A stretch of 64,000 nt of DNA, from assembly GCA_026195255.1 (NCBI GenBank), contig JAPHSS010000015.1:62001-126000 (forward strand), given 5' to 3'. Every line of letters begins with the position of its first letter. Positions within the stretch are counted from its first letter, which is position 1. Both the position numbers and the translations under genes were made by a program. Shown piece by piece: positions 25,957-36,085 of this stretch. Below the pieces are notes generated by a model that was not told where the DNA came from, did no database searches, and saw nothing but the letters and a program-made list of their open reading frames with translations. This DNA comes from Gammaproteobacteria bacterium (GTDB taxonomy: Bacteria; Pseudomonadota; Gammaproteobacteria; SZUA-229).

Positions 25957-28038
25957 ATGGAAGCTGTTTTAAATAATATTCAGAATCTAGGTCGGCGTGG
26001 TTTGATAGCGCCGATAATGGTTATTGCATTGCTGGGTATGATGATTGTTCCGCTACCCACCATTGCTCTGGATTTATTTTTTACACTCAATATTTGTTTA
26101 TCAATTGTTATTGTGCTGGTTAGTATTTATGCACAGCGGCCTCTTGATTTTGTTATTTTTCCAACCGTGATTCTAGTTTCAACCTTATTCCGACTTGCAC
26201 TTAATGTTGCTTCTACGCGAATTGTTTTACTAGAAGGGCATACAGGTACAGGTGCTGCGGGTCAGGTAATTGAATCTTTTGGTGCATTTGTTATTGGGGG
26301 TAATTACGCAGTCGGCCTGGTTGTGTTTTCGATTCTGGTGATTATTAATTTTGTTGTGGTAACAAAAGGTGCCGGACGTGTTTCAGAAGTTAGTGCGCGT
26401 TTTACATTAGATGCGATGCCCGGCAAACAAATGGCTATAGATGCGGATTTAAACTCCGGCATTATCGACCAGGAACAGGCCAAGTTACGCCGCGAAGAAG
26501 TAGGATCTGAAGCAGACTTTTACGGGTCTATGGACGGTGCCAGTAAATTTGTTCGAGGTGATGCGGTTGCGGGTATTTTGATATTAATTATTAATATTGT
26601 GGGCGGTTTTGCAATCGGTGTTGGGCAGCACGATATGGCATTATCTGATGCGGTTAGAAACTATACCTTATTAACTATTGGTGATGGTCTGGTTGCTCAA
26701 ATACCTTCGTTATTATTATCCAGTGCAACGGCTATTATTATTACCCGTGATTCAAGTAAGCAAGATCTGGGTGATAAAGTGAAAGAACAAATGTTTGCCA
26801 ATACAAAAGTGGTATGGGTAACAGCGGGTATTGTCGGTCTCATGGGTGCCATTCCAGGCATGCCTAATTTTGCATTTTTAAGCATTGCGGCTTTATTGGT
26901 AATGACAGCTAAATGGATGGATAAAGCACAGGAAGCAACAGATTTACAACAACGTGTACAAATTGAAGAAGCACCTGCGGTTGCACCAGCGCAAAAAGAG
27001 TTGTCCTGGGATGATGTGCAACCGGTAGATTTGATTGGTCTTGAAGTGGGTTACGGCTTAATTCCAATGGTTGATAGCAATCAAAATGGACAGTTGCTAA
27101 GTCGTATTAAAGGTGTGCGGAAAAAACTCTCACAGGAGTTAGGTTTTTTAATTCATTCAGTGCATATTCGTGACAATCTGGATTTAAGTCCTAATGCATA
27201 TCGTATTACTTTAAATGGTGTACCAGTTGGTGAGAGTGGTGTGCACCCAGATCGTGAAATGGCTATCAATCCTGGTCAGGTTTATGGCGAATTACAGGGT
27301 ATTCCTGGAAAAGATCCAGCGTATGGCCTTGATGCCGTATGGATTGAACCGGGTATGCGTGATCACGCGCAAACCTTAGGTTATACCGTGGTTGATGCAA
27401 CCACCGTTATCGCAACACATTTAAATCAAATATTGCATGATAATGCGCAGGAGTTGTTAGGACATGAAGAAGCTCAGCAGTTACTTGATAATCTGGCAAT
27501 AAAGTCCCCCAAACTTGTGGAAGATCTGGTTCCTAAATTATTACCATTAAGTGTTGTTGTTAAAGTAATGCAAAATTTATTAAGTGAAGGCGTGTCCGTT
27601 AGAGATATTCGAACAATCGCAGAAGTGCTGGCTGAAAATGGTGCGTTCACGCAAAGCCCCGTTGAACTGACTAGCGTTGTCAGGGTAGCTTTAGGTCGAG
27701 CAATTATTCAGAAAATAAATGGTATGGAGCATGATCTACCGGTTATTACACTGGAGCCATCATTAGAGCAATTATTATTACAGTCTGCACAAAATGCGTC
27801 TGAAGGTTCTATTGGTGTAGAGCCAGGTCTAACTGAACGCATGTTTAAATCTTTAGAACAGGTTGCACAGCAACAGGAAGTAGCGAATCAGCCTGCAATT
27901 TTAGTTGTCGCGCCACCTTTACGTTTATGGTTGTCACAGTTAGTTAAACATTCAATAGCGGGTATGAGTGTGCTCTCATATAGCGAAATACCCGATAACA
28001 AAAATATTAAAGTGGTGGCTTCAGTTGGAGCTGATTAA
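25957..28038 (+). CDS. flhA: Flagellar export apparatus protein FlhA
   Basis: 693 residues from ATG 25957, with AAGAG 10 bases ahead; a GTG three codons earlier (25948) is possible. The N-terminal half has about eight membrane helices and the FHIPEP-type sequences PLPTIALDLFFTLNICLSIV, STLFRLALNVASTRIVL and GRVSEVSARFTLDAMPGKQM; the C-terminal half is the cytoplasmic substrate-docking domain. It forms the nonameric ring of the export gate. flhF follows after 99 bases. Confidence 0.96.
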   Translation: MEAVLNNIQNLGRRGLIAPIMVIALLGMMIVPLPTIALDLFFTLNICLSIVIVLVSIYAQRPLDFVIFPTVILVSTLFRLALNVASTRIVLLEGHTGTGAAGQVIESFGAFVIGGNYAVGLVVFSILVIINFVVVTKGAGRVSEVSARFTLDAMPGKQMAIDADLNSGIIDQEQAKLRREEVGSEADFYGSMDGASKFVRGDAVAGILILIINIVGGFAIGVGQHDMALSDAVRNYTLLTIGDGLVAQIPSLLLSSATAIIITRDSSKQDLGDKVKEQMFANTKVVWVTAGIVGLMGAIPGMPNFAFLSIAALLVMTAKWMDKAQEATDLQQRVQIEEAPAVAPAQKELSWDDVQPVDLIGLEVGYGLIPMVDSNQNGQLLSRIKGVRKKLSQELGFLIHSVHIRDNLDLSPNAYRITLNGVPVGESGVHPDREMAINPGQVYGELQGIPGKDPAYGLDAVWIEPGMRDHAQTLGYTVVDATTVIATHLNQILHDNAQELLGHEEAQQLLDNLAIKSPKLVEDLVPKLLPLSVVVKVMQNLLSEGVSVRDIRTIAEVLAENGAFTQSPVELTSVVRVALGRAIIQKINGMEHDLPVITLEPSLEQLLLQSAQNASEGSIGVEPGLTERMFKSLEQVAQQQEVANQPAILVVAPPLRLWLSQLVKHSIAGMSVLSYSEIPDNKNIKVVASVGAD

Positions 28039-28137
28039 TTTATTTAAAACATATGCTTTGTTGTTTGTAAATGGAATTTGTAACACGCAGTGGGAATACC
28101 AGAAAATGCAAAAAAATAATTTATTTGGAGAGTTAAC

Positions 28138-29538
28138 ATGCAGGTAAAACGATTTGTAGCAGATGATATGCGTACTGCCATGCGATTAGTAAAAGAAGAA
28201 ATTGGAGCCGATGCGGTTATTTTATCTAATCGGGTAGTCAATGGAAAAGTCGAAATACTTGCCGCTCGCGATTATGATGAAAGTTTAATTAATAAAGCGC
28301 TCGATAAAACACTGGTTGAAAGTAAGCCAGATAGTGCAGCGGCTTATTATGAACGTGCAGCTGCAGAACGTGCTTTGCAAAATTCCAGTTTTGAAAATGC
28401 TACTGTTGAAAAATCCAGTACTGATGAGCTGGTTAAAAATATAGCGGTAAATCCTCCCGTTGCGCAAGATAATGACGTGCCGTTAGCAAAACAGTTTATA
28501 CCTGAAAAAGAGTTAGAATCAGTTGCCACGCTTAAAAATAATAAAGATCATCAGGCAGCAGGTTTGTATCCGTCTCAGCTTGAAATGCAGGCGCCACTGA
28601 CAGACAGCATGGTGGAAATGCGTGATGAATTAAAATCACTGCGTGCCATGATTGAAAATCAGCATGTGTTAGGTGAATGGAAAGAAATGGCAAGCAAACA
28701 TCCATTACGTGTTTCCTTGTATAAACGCCTGACTGAAATGGGTTTGAGTCAGGATGTGTGTAAATACCTTGCAAAAGGACTGGATAATTCAGCAGATGTT
28801 GAGCAGGCAATGCAGGCCGCTTTAAAGCAACTGGTGCATCAAATTCCATTAGCAGAGGATGATATTTTAAATCAGGGAGGCGTGTTTGCCATGGTGGGGC
28901 CAACCGGTGTTGGTAAAACCACGACAATTGCAAAATTAGCTGCGCGTTTTGCTATGCAGCATGGACAGCGACATGTGGCATTGATTAGCACCGATACCTA
29001 TAGAATAGGTGCACATGAGCAGTTAATGACGTATGGGCGTTTGTTAGGTGTGCCGGTACATTCTGCAAATGACACTCAACAATTGCAGCAGTTATTACAT
29101 AAGTTACATGATAAAAAACTGGTGTTAATAGATACTGCTGGAATGAGTCAACGAGATATTGATATTAGTCAGCAGTTAGCGCATTTAAGTCATCCTTCGT
29201 CTATGATTAAAACCTATCTGGTTTTATCTGCAAATGCGCAAACCTCAACACTTGACGAGGTTATTACAGCATTCAGAAAGGCCAGCCCGGCAGGCTGTAT
29301 TTTAACAAAATTAGATGAAGCCGCTAGTCTGGGTGGTGCCTTAAGTGCAGTTATAAAACATCAGCTTCCTATTGCCTATATTAGCGATGGCCAGAAGGTG
29401 CCTGAGGATATTAAGCCTGCACGGGCACGTGAACTGGTAGATGATACATTGGCATATTCCCGGCAGTATAAACAAAGCACAGATGATGAGTTTATGGCGG
29501 TTGCGTTTACCACTGGTATAGGCCATGCTCCATTATAA
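28138..29538 (+). CDS. flhF: Flagellar placement GTPase FlhF
   Basis: 466 residues with TTTGGAGAG before ATG. The N-terminal basic part begins MQVKRFVADDMRTAMRLVKE; a long variable linker covers about 60-180; the SRP-type NG domain has its P-loop GPTGVGKT at 254-261, then LISTDTYRIGAHEQL, VLIDTAGMSQRD and LTKLDEAASLGG. FlhF marks the pole for flagellar assembly; together with FleN it implies polar flagellation. Confidence 0.95.
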   Translation: MQVKRFVADDMRTAMRLVKEEIGADAVILSNRVVNGKVEILAARDYDESLINKALDKTLVESKPDSAAAYYERAAAERALQNSSFENATVEKSSTDELVKNIAVNPPVAQDNDVPLAKQFIPEKELESVATLKNNKDHQAAGLYPSQLEMQAPLTDSMVEMRDELKSLRAMIENQHVLGEWKEMASKHPLRVSLYKRLTEMGLSQDVCKYLAKGLDNSADVEQAMQAALKQLVHQIPLAEDDILNQGGVFAMVGPTGVGKTTTIAKLAARFAMQHGQRHVALISTDTYRIGAHEQLMTYGRLLGVPVHSANDTQQLQQLLHKLHDKKLVLIDTAGMSQRDIDISQQLAHLSHPSSMIKTYLVLSANAQTSTLDEVITAFRKASPAGCILTKLDEAASLGGALSAVIKHQLPIAYISDGQKVPEDIKPARARELVDDTLAYSRQYKQSTDDEFMAVAFTTGIGHAPL

Positions 29539-29628
29539 AGAAGATTTAGTTGTCGTTCAGTGAGTCTCAGAAACGCTTAATTTTTTAAGCTCAATAAACG
29601 ACGCGGGATTTAAAACTCAATAACTTTT

Positions 29629-30483
29629 ATGAAAGATCAAGCAGCAGGCATTAGACGAATGGCGTCAAAAAAACCAGTACAGGTGATAGCGATAAGCAGT
29701 GGTAAAGGTGGCGTTGGCAAAACCAATGTGTCTGTAAACTTATCATTGGCATTAGTAACATCCGGTCAAAATGTATTACTTTTAGATGGCGATCTGGGTC
29801 TGGCAAATGTTGATTTGCTGCTGGGCCTACGAGCTGAATACAATCTGTCACATGTGATATCAGGTGAGCGCTCTCTTGAAGAGGTTATTATTCGCGGACC
29901 TGAAGGTTTAAATATCATTCCGGCAGCTTCTGGCATGCAAATGATGTCTGAATTAAGCCCGGCTCAACATGCAGGTGTAATCAGGTCTTTTAGTGATTTA
30001 AATATGCCGCTAGATGTATTAATAATCGATACTGCTGCGGGTATTTCTGATGGTGTAGTGAGTTTTGTTAAAGCATCAAATGAAGTTATAGTCGTTGTAT
30101 GTAATGAGCCCACGTCCCTTACAGATGCGTATGCATTAATTAAAGTGATGTCTGAAGACCATGGTGTGCATAAATTTAATATTCTCGCGAATTCAGTACG
30201 CGACCCTCAGGAGGGAGCCAGGTTATTTAAAAAACTTAGTCGTGTAACGGACTATTATCTAGATGTTACTTTAAGTTTTATGGGGGCCGTACCCTATGAT
30301 GAATATCTGGTTAAAGCCGTCAAAAAACAGCAGGCGGTTATGCAGTTATATCCACAGAGTCCCTCATCAACAGCATTTAGAAAGTTAGCAAAAATCGCTT
30401 TGCAGTGGCCGACACCTAAAACCGCATCAGGGCATTTAGAGTTTTTTGTAGAAAGACTAATTAAATTCAGTGCAGCCGGATAG
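29629..30483 (+). CDS. fleN: Flagellar number regulator FleN (FlhG), MinD-like ATPase
   Basis: 284 residues. Deviant Walker A SGKGGVGKTNVSVNLSLAL near residue 22, then LLDGDLGLANVDLLLGL and IDTAAGISDGVVSFVKAS, all diagnostic of FleN/FlhG. The N-terminal DQAAGIRRM matches the DQAxGLR motif by which FlhG stimulates FlhF GTPase. It limits flagellar number and, in Pseudomonas and Vibrio, restrains the sigma-54 activator FleQ/FlrA, which fits the sigma-54 promoters seen here. fliA starts within 24 bases. Confidence 0.95.
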   Translation: MKDQAAGIRRMASKKPVQVIAISSGKGGVGKTNVSVNLSLALVTSGQNVLLLDGDLGLANVDLLLGLRAEYNLSHVISGERSLEEVIIRGPEGLNIIPAASGMQMMSELSPAQHAGVIRSFSDLNMPLDVLIIDTAAGISDGVVSFVKASNEVIVVVCNEPTSLTDAYALIKVMSEDHGVHKFNILANSVRDPQEGARLFKKLSRVTDYYLDVTLSFMGAVPYDEYLVKAVKKQQAVMQLYPQSPSSTAFRKLAKIALQWPTPKTASGHLEFFVERLIKFSAAG

Positions 30484-30506
30484 CAGAAGTTGACTATACT
30501 TTGTTA

Positions 30507-31232
30507 ATGAATGCAGCAAATACCATGTATACAGAGGTTCAAAAAGGTCAGCGTGACCAGCGCATAATAGAAAATATTGGTCTGGTTAAACGTATTGCTT
30601 ACCATCTAATTACCCGACTACCCTCTAATGTTCAAGTGGATGATTTAATTCAATCAGGCATGTTAGGCCTTATAGAAGCAGCAAAAAACTACGACCCGTC
30701 TCAGGGTGCAAGCTTTGAAACCTATGCTGGTATACGTGTGCGTGGCGCCATGTTAGATGATGTGCGCCATGCTGACTGGTCGCCGCGTTCTCTACATAGA
30801 AAAATGCGTCAGGTACGGGAAGCTATACATAATATAGAGAATGAAACTGGACGTGATGCAAAAGATCTGGAAGTCGCAGACCGCCTGGAAATTACGCTGG
30901 ATGAATATCATACCATCAGGCGTGACAGTTCAAATGCACAGATATTTAGTCTAGACCAGACAGAAGAGGATCCGGGTCAGCAAAATAGACTCAAATCCAC
31001 ACAGAGTGAGCCGTTAGAATCATTGCAGCAAAGTAGTTTTAAGACTAATCTGGCAGAAGTTATAGCCACATTAGCAGAACGAGAACAAATGGTTATGTCG
31101 TTATATTATAATGAAGAGCTAAATCTGAAAGAAATTGGTTTAGTACTGGAAATATCTGAATCCAGAGTGTGTCAGATTCACAGCCAGGCACTTAAAAATA
31201 TTCGTAGCAAAATGGCTGACTGGATAAGCTGA
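30507..31232 (+). CDS. fliA: Flagellar sigma factor FliA (sigma-28)
   Basis: About 241 residues from ATG 30507; a TTG at 30501 and ATG at 30525 are alternatives and no strong ribosome-binding site decides. Region 2 is GLVKRIAYHLITRLPSNVQVD with YDPSQGASFETYAGIRVRGA; region 3 is DVRHADWSPRSLHRKMRQ; region 4 is LAEREQMVMSLYYNEELNLK and EISESRVCQIHSQALK. It directs RNA polymerase to late flagellar and chemotaxis genes. A gap of 191 bases precedes cheY. Confidence 0.95.
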   Translation: MNAANTMYTEVQKGQRDQRIIENIGLVKRIAYHLITRLPSNVQVDDLIQSGMLGLIEAAKNYDPSQGASFETYAGIRVRGAMLDDVRHADWSPRSLHRKMRQVREAIHNIENETGRDAKDLEVADRLEITLDEYHTIRRDSSNAQIFSLDQTEEDPGQQNRLKSTQSEPLESLQQSSFKTNLAEVIATLAEREQMVMSLYYNEELNLKEIGLVLEISESRVCQIHSQALKNIRSKMADWIS

Positions 31233-31423
31233 AAAAAACATTTGTAGAAGCTTGCTAAAAAGGGAAGTCAAGCGTTATGGATCTATCTGGTTCATTATGG
31301 AGTAATATCTTTTTAAAATAAGTCTTTGGTTACAGAGAGTTTTTTTCACTTCATACTGGAAAAAACTCAAATGTCTGCCAGAATCAATGTAAACATAAAC
31401 TATAGTGACTGAGGAAATCCGCC

Positions 31424-31813
31424 TTGGATAAAAATATGAAAATCCTTATTGTGGATGATTTTTCCACAATGCGGCGAATAATTAAAAATTTGCTGAGAGA
31501 TCTGGGCTTTAATAATACTGATGAAGCAGATGATGGTCAAACCGGGCTCCCCAAACTTCAATCAGGTAATTTTGATTTTTTAGTTACTGACTGGAATATG
31601 CCAGGAATGACGGGTATTGATTTATTACGTGCTGTTCGTGCAGATGAAAAATTAAAAACACTTCCGGTTTTAATGGTCACAGCTGAAGCCAAAAAAGAAC
31701 AAATAGTGCTCGCCGCACAGGAGGGCGTAAATGGCTATATTGTTAAACCATTTACGGCGCAAACGCTGAAGGAAAAGATAGATAAAATATTTGAACGAAT
31801 AGAAGGTAAGTGA
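31424..31813 (+). CDS. cheY: Chemotaxis response regulator CheY
   Basis: 129 residues from TTG 31424, chosen because GAGGA lies 8 bases ahead; the first ATG (31436) would sit 20 bases away, though homologs start at its MKILIVDDF. The receiver fold has the acidic pair in IVDDF, phospho-acceptor Asp56 in [13 protein letters not shown], Thr in LMVTAEA and Lys in YIVKPF. Phospho-CheY binds the flagellar switch. cheZ follows after 4 bases. Confidence 0.95.
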   Translation: MDKNMKILIVDDFSTMRRIIKNLLRDLGFNNTDEADDGQTGLPKLQSGNFDFLVTDWNMPGMTGIDLLRAVRADEKLKTLPVLMVTAEAKKEQIVLAAQEGVNGYIVKPFTAQTLKEKIDKIFERIEGK

Positions 31814-31817
31814 ATTT

Positions 31818-32570
31818 ATGGATGCAACGCCTATTAATCGCGATCTTCTACTCGAAAAAGCACAGGCTCTGATAACGAGCATTGAGTCATCAGAAACTAC
31901 TGATGAGCAGTTAGAGTTACAGATTGATGATATCAATAGCTTAAAAGATAACCACCTGTTTCAGGAACTGGGCAAGATGACCCGGGATATACATGACTCT
32001 ATTATGCAATTTCGCATGGATTCACGTATCTCTGATCTGGCAGAAACCGATATACCTGATGCTAAAGATCGACTTGAGTATGTCATCACAATGACTGAAA
32101 AAGCCGCAAATACTGCAATGGGCGTTATTGAAGAAGGCAGCCCGGTGGCTGAAAAGCTGGGAAATCAGGCGAGTGTTTTAAAAGCACAGTGGCAAAAATT
32201 CCGTAATCGCGAATTGTCTGTCGATGAATTACGTTCCATGGGTCATGATGTAGAAGAATATTTTGATGAGTCTGAAAGGATGATGTCGAAATTACTTTCA
32301 GGATTTACAGAAATCTTAATGGCTCAGGATTTTCAGGATCTGACAGGGCAAATTATTCGACAGGTAATCAATTTAGTTAATGAAATTGAAACTAATCTGG
32401 TTGAGCTCATAAAAATACAGGGAGAAGCACAGGCTAAAGGTGAGTCTATGGAAAAACATGATGAAGCAAAAAAACTTGATGGTCCTCAGGTTCCAGGAAA
32501 AGAAACAACAGATAATGTTATGAAAGGTCAGGATGACGTTGATGACTTACTAGCAAGCCTTGGCTTCTAG
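31818..32570 (+). CDS. cheZ: CheY-P phosphatase CheZ
   Basis: 250 residues. Long helices form the four-helix core, and the catalytic glutamine block AQDFQDLTGQIIRQVINLVN is intact in the second half. The C-terminal end, DDVDDLLASLGF, is the CheY-binding tail that ends in Gly-Phe in this family. Presence of CheZ between cheY and cheA is the usual Pseudomonas/Vibrio order. Confidence 0.94.
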   Translation: MDATPINRDLLLEKAQALITSIESSETTDEQLELQIDDINSLKDNHLFQELGKMTRDIHDSIMQFRMDSRISDLAETDIPDAKDRLEYVITMTEKAANTAMGVIEEGSPVAEKLGNQASVLKAQWQKFRNRELSVDELRSMGHDVEEYFDESERMMSKLLSGFTEILMAQDFQDLTGQIIRQVINLVNEIETNLVELIKIQGEAQAKGESMEKHDEAKKLDGPQVPGKETTDNVMKGQDDVDDLLASLGF

Positions 32571-32624
32571 TCATTATCCAGGAATTTAATAGTTATAAAT
32601 ATTAAAGGTTAGCAAAGGCTATAA

Positions 32625-34817
32625 ATGGCAATTGATCTAGATGATGAAATACTTCAGGATTTTCTGGTTGAGGCTGGTGAAATTCTTGAGCTATTAAGTG
32701 AACAACTAGTTGAACTTGAAGCAGCCCCGCAAGATGCTGACTTACTTAATGCTGTATTCAGGGGTTTCCATACCGTTAAAGGCGGTGCGGGATTTCTGGC
32801 GTTGGATTCAATGGTCGATTGTTGCCATGTATGTGAGGATGTCTTTAATGTTCTAAGAAATGGTGAGCGCGCAGTAAGTTCCGGTTTAATGGACTGTGTG
32901 TTGCAGGGGCTGGATTCAGTGCAGATTATGTTTACTGAAATACAGGAGGGCACCGACCCAACACCTGCTACGCCAGAGCTATTAGCGAAATTAAAAGTTT
33001 ATTCAGTTGCCGGTGATAATGAACCGGATGATGCAGTCGAGAGTGTTGCCGAAGAAACTGTTGAACAAACTGCAGCCGTAGAAACTGAAACACATGATGA
33101 AACTGATGATGAGTTTGATGCATTACTTAATGCCATGGATGAAGGCAGCAATACAGAGCCAACGCCCGTTGTAAACTCTACAAGTGACGATATATCAGAT
33201 GATGAATTTGAGTCTTTATTAGACGATCTTCACGGTAAGGGTAAACACAGCGGTGGTAAACCAGAAGAAGCTGAACCCGCAAAAGAAGTAAATGCGGTAA
33301 CAGCAAGCGGATCGCCAGATGATTTAATGACCGATGATGAATTTGATTCAATTCTGGATCAGATGCATGGCAAGGGTAAAGGCCCTACCGCTGAGGCCAC
33401 TACAGGTTCTAATAAACCTGTCGAGTCAAACAAAGGAGTAAAGGATACAGGCAGCGGTGATGAAATGATCACTGATGATGAGTTTGATGCCATACTGGAT
33501 CAAATGCATGGCAAAGGAAAAGGCCCCACTGCAAGTGACAGTGCCGCCGGCGCAGCCAGACCAGCAGCACCTCAGGCAGCTGCTCCTAAAGCGCCAGCTG
33601 CCGCTCCAGTGCCTAAAAAAGAAGTTAAAACGCCGGCAAAACCTGCTGCTGAGGCATCAGTTCGTGTTGATACTGAGCGCCTCGATGAAATGATGAACCT
33701 GGTAGGTGAGCTGGTATTAGTACGCAACCGCTTACAGACACTTCGTGCGTCGATGCCTGAGGGTAAACTGACCCATGCCATTACTAATCTGGACATGGTA
33801 ACGGCGGATCTACAGACCTCTGTAATGAAAACCCGAATGCAGCCAATTAAGAAGGTTTTTGGTCGTTTCCCACGGGTTGTTCGCGATTTATCCCGCTCCA
33901 TCAAAAAAGAAATTAAGTTAGAAATGATGGGGGAGGACACTGATCTGGATAAAAACCTGGTTGAAGCTCTCGCTGATCCGTTGGTGCATCTGGTGCGAAA
34001 TGCGGTTGACCATGGTGTAGAACTGCCCGAAGAGCGCGTAAAGAAAGGCAAACCACGTGAAGGCACCGTTAGTTTAAGTGCGACTCAGGAAGGCGATCAT
34101 ATTCTATTAGCCATAGAAGATGATGGTGCGGGTATGGATCCTGAAGTGTTAAGGGTCAAAGTCGTAGAAAAGGGCCTGATGGATGAAGAAGCAGCTGCTC
34201 GAATGGATGATAAAGAGTGTTTTAATCTAATATTTATGGCGGGTTTTTCAACCAAAGAAGAAATCTCTGATATATCCGGGCGTGGCGTGGGTATGGACGT
34301 GGTTAAAACACGTATAACCCAGTTAAATGGTACCCTCGATATTGATTCAGAATTAGGTAAAGGCACAACGTTAAGCATTAAAGTGCCTTTAACATTGGCA
34401 ATTTTACCAACGCTTATGATTGCTATGGGGGAATATACTTTTGCTTTATCCCTGGCAAATGTAAATGAAATATTTGAGCTTGAAACGCGTAAAACTAATG
34501 TTGTTGATGGACAGTTAATGGTCATGGTGCGTGAAAAAGCCGTGCCATTATTTTATTTATCGGAATGGTTGCTTAAACCAGGTGAAGAATGTCTCTCAGG
34601 TGATGGTAAGGGGCAGGTAATTATAGTATCTGTGGGTAACCGATTAGTTGGTTTAGTGACCGATTCAGTTATCGGTCAGGAAGAGGTTGTCATTAAACCA
34701 CTGGGTGCTATGTTGCAAAATTTAGCCGAATTTGCCGGTTCAACCATCACCGGTGATGGTGGTATTGCGCTGATTATAGACGTGCCTAGCTTATTGAAAG
34801 CACGTGCCAATTACTGA
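32625..34817 (+). CDS. cheA: Chemotaxis histidine kinase CheA
   Basis: 730 residues. P1 Hpt domain with phospho-accepting His49 (FRGFHTVKGGAGF). Between about 160 and 301 there are four copies of a DDEFDxxLDxxHGKGK-type repeat (about 160-172, 191-208, 236-254, 283-301), followed by an Ala/Pro-rich linker; such repeats occur in the linker of polar-flagellate CheA proteins, where a segment binds ParP in Vibrio. P3 dimerisation begins near VRVDTERLDEMMNLVGELVL, P4 has LVEALADPLVHLVRNAVDHG and the GRGVGMDVV ATP lid, P5 is the CheW-like end. Confidence 0.96.
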   Translation: MAIDLDDEILQDFLVEAGEILELLSEQLVELEAAPQDADLLNAVFRGFHTVKGGAGFLALDSMVDCCHVCEDVFNVLRNGERAVSSGLMDCVLQGLDSVQIMFTEIQEGTDPTPATPELLAKLKVYSVAGDNEPDDAVESVAEETVEQTAAVETETHDETDDEFDALLNAMDEGSNTEPTPVVNSTSDDISDDEFESLLDDLHGKGKHSGGKPEEAEPAKEVNAVTASGSPDDLMTDDEFDSILDQMHGKGKGPTAEATTGSNKPVESNKGVKDTGSGDEMITDDEFDAILDQMHGKGKGPTASDSAAGAARPAAPQAAAPKAPAAAPVPKKEVKTPAKPAAEASVRVDTERLDEMMNLVGELVLVRNRLQTLRASMPEGKLTHAITNLDMVTADLQTSVMKTRMQPIKKVFGRFPRVVRDLSRSIKKEIKLEMMGEDTDLDKNLVEALADPLVHLVRNAVDHGVELPEERVKKGKPREGTVSLSATQEGDHILLAIEDDGAGMDPEVLRVKVVEKGLMDEEAAARMDDKECFNLIFMAGFSTKEEISDISGRGVGMDVVKTRITQLNGTLDIDSELGKGTTLSIKVPLTLAILPTLMIAMGEYTFALSLANVNEIFELETRKTNVVDGQLMVMVREKAVPLFYLSEWLLKPGEECLSGDGKGQVIIVSVGNRLVGLVTDSVIGQEEVVIKPLGAMLQNLAEFAGSTITGDGGIALIIDVPSLLKARANY

Positions 34818-34986
34818 TCACTTGATGATGGGTTGTCGGCTGTAATATAACTATAAAAATCAATGTCTTATGCTTTTTCATGTTTTTCTCGTAAGGTTCG
34901 GGTTTAGACATGTTTGAATAAGGTATTTATCCATAGGCATTAATCAGATAACCTTTAATCTGCTTAGATATTTTCAGGAAAATTAA

Positions 34987-36084
34987 ATGGCAATACGTGT
35001 GCTGATCGTCGATGATTCCGGATTTTTCCGTCGTCGATTAACGGAAATTCTAAATTCTGACCCACAAATTGAAGTTGTTGAAACTGCCGAAGATGGTAAA
35101 GATGCAATTGAAAAAGCCAGGATTTGTCGCCCTGATGTCATCACCATGGATATTGAGATGCCGATAATGAACGGTATTGATGCAACCCGTGAAATAATGA
35201 AACAGCGGGCTGTTCCCATAATAATGTTTTCCTCATTGACCTATGATGGCGCAAAGGCAACATTAGACGCTCTGGAAGCAGGGGCGACTGATTTTTTACC
35301 TAAACGTTTTGATGATATTTCGAATGATAAAGCGGAAGCTCGGAATATTTTATGTGCACGGGTTAAATCTGTTGTCTCACCTTTAAAACTAAGGCCTGTT
35401 AGTTCGACAACACCAGTTGCACCGCGCACACCATCAACGCCTGTTGGTTCGCAACGGCAAGCTGTTGCCCCTAAAGCAGCAATATCTCACCGAACACTTA
35501 ATAAAGCCTTTAATGCAGCGGATTATGACCTGGTTGCTATTGGTACCTCTACGGGTGGACCGGTTGCACTACAGGAAGTGTTGACCCAGTTACCAGAAAA
35601 CTTCCCATTACCTATATTGCTGGTCCAGCATATGCCCGCAACTTTCACTGAGGCTTTCGCGGCACGTCTTAATCAGCAATGTAAAATTGAAGTTAAAGAG
35701 GCTAAAAATGCTGATTTACTTAAACCCGGTGTGGCTTTACTTGCACCCGGTGGCAAGCAAATGAAGCTGGAAAAGAGAGCAGGCCGTTTATTAATAAGGG
35801 TAGAAGAAGAAACCGACCCTATGCAAAACTATAAACCCTGTGTGGATGTGACCTTTAATAGTGTGAGTAACGCTTTGGGTGATCGAGTGTTGGGTATTAT
35901 TCTCACGGGTATGGGGGCTGATGGTAGTGTTAGTTGTAAAGCGATGCAAAGTCGTGGTGCAACCATCTGGGCACAGGATGAAGAAACCAGCGTTATTTAT
36001 GGTATGCCAGCAGCCGTTGCGGAAATTGCAGAACAAATTTTGCCGATGAAAGAAATCGGCAAGAAACTTGCTACTAATACCTAG
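34987..36084 (+). CDS. cheB: Chemotaxis methylesterase/deamidase CheB
   Basis: 365 residues. Receiver domain with phospho-acceptor Asp55 (DVITMDIEMPIMNG), a Pro/Thr/Ser-rich linker (about 133-168) and the methylesterase domain with catalytic Ser188 in VAIGTSTGGP, His215 in LVQHMPATF, and the Asp in GIILTGMGADG. It removes methyl groups from receptors for adaptation. A 169-base gap separates it from cheA; motC follows after one base. Confidence 0.95.
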   Translation: MAIRVLIVDDSGFFRRRLTEILNSDPQIEVVETAEDGKDAIEKARICRPDVITMDIEMPIMNGIDATREIMKQRAVPIIMFSSLTYDGAKATLDALEAGATDFLPKRFDDISNDKAEARNILCARVKSVVSPLKLRPVSSTTPVAPRTPSTPVGSQRQAVAPKAAISHRTLNKAFNAADYDLVAIGTSTGGPVALQEVLTQLPENFPLPILLVQHMPATFTEAFAARLNQQCKIEVKEAKNADLLKPGVALLAPGGKQMKLEKRAGRLLIRVEEETDPMQNYKPCVDVTFNSVSNALGDRVLGIILTGMGADGSVSCKAMQSRGATIWAQDEETSVIYGMPAAVAEIAEQILPMKEIGKKLATNT

Positions 36085-36085
36085 T

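Noticed and set aside
31340..31400. Sigma-28 promoter upstream of cheY
   Set aside because: Only a weak GCCAGAAT-like word with poor -35 match could be found; not enough support.
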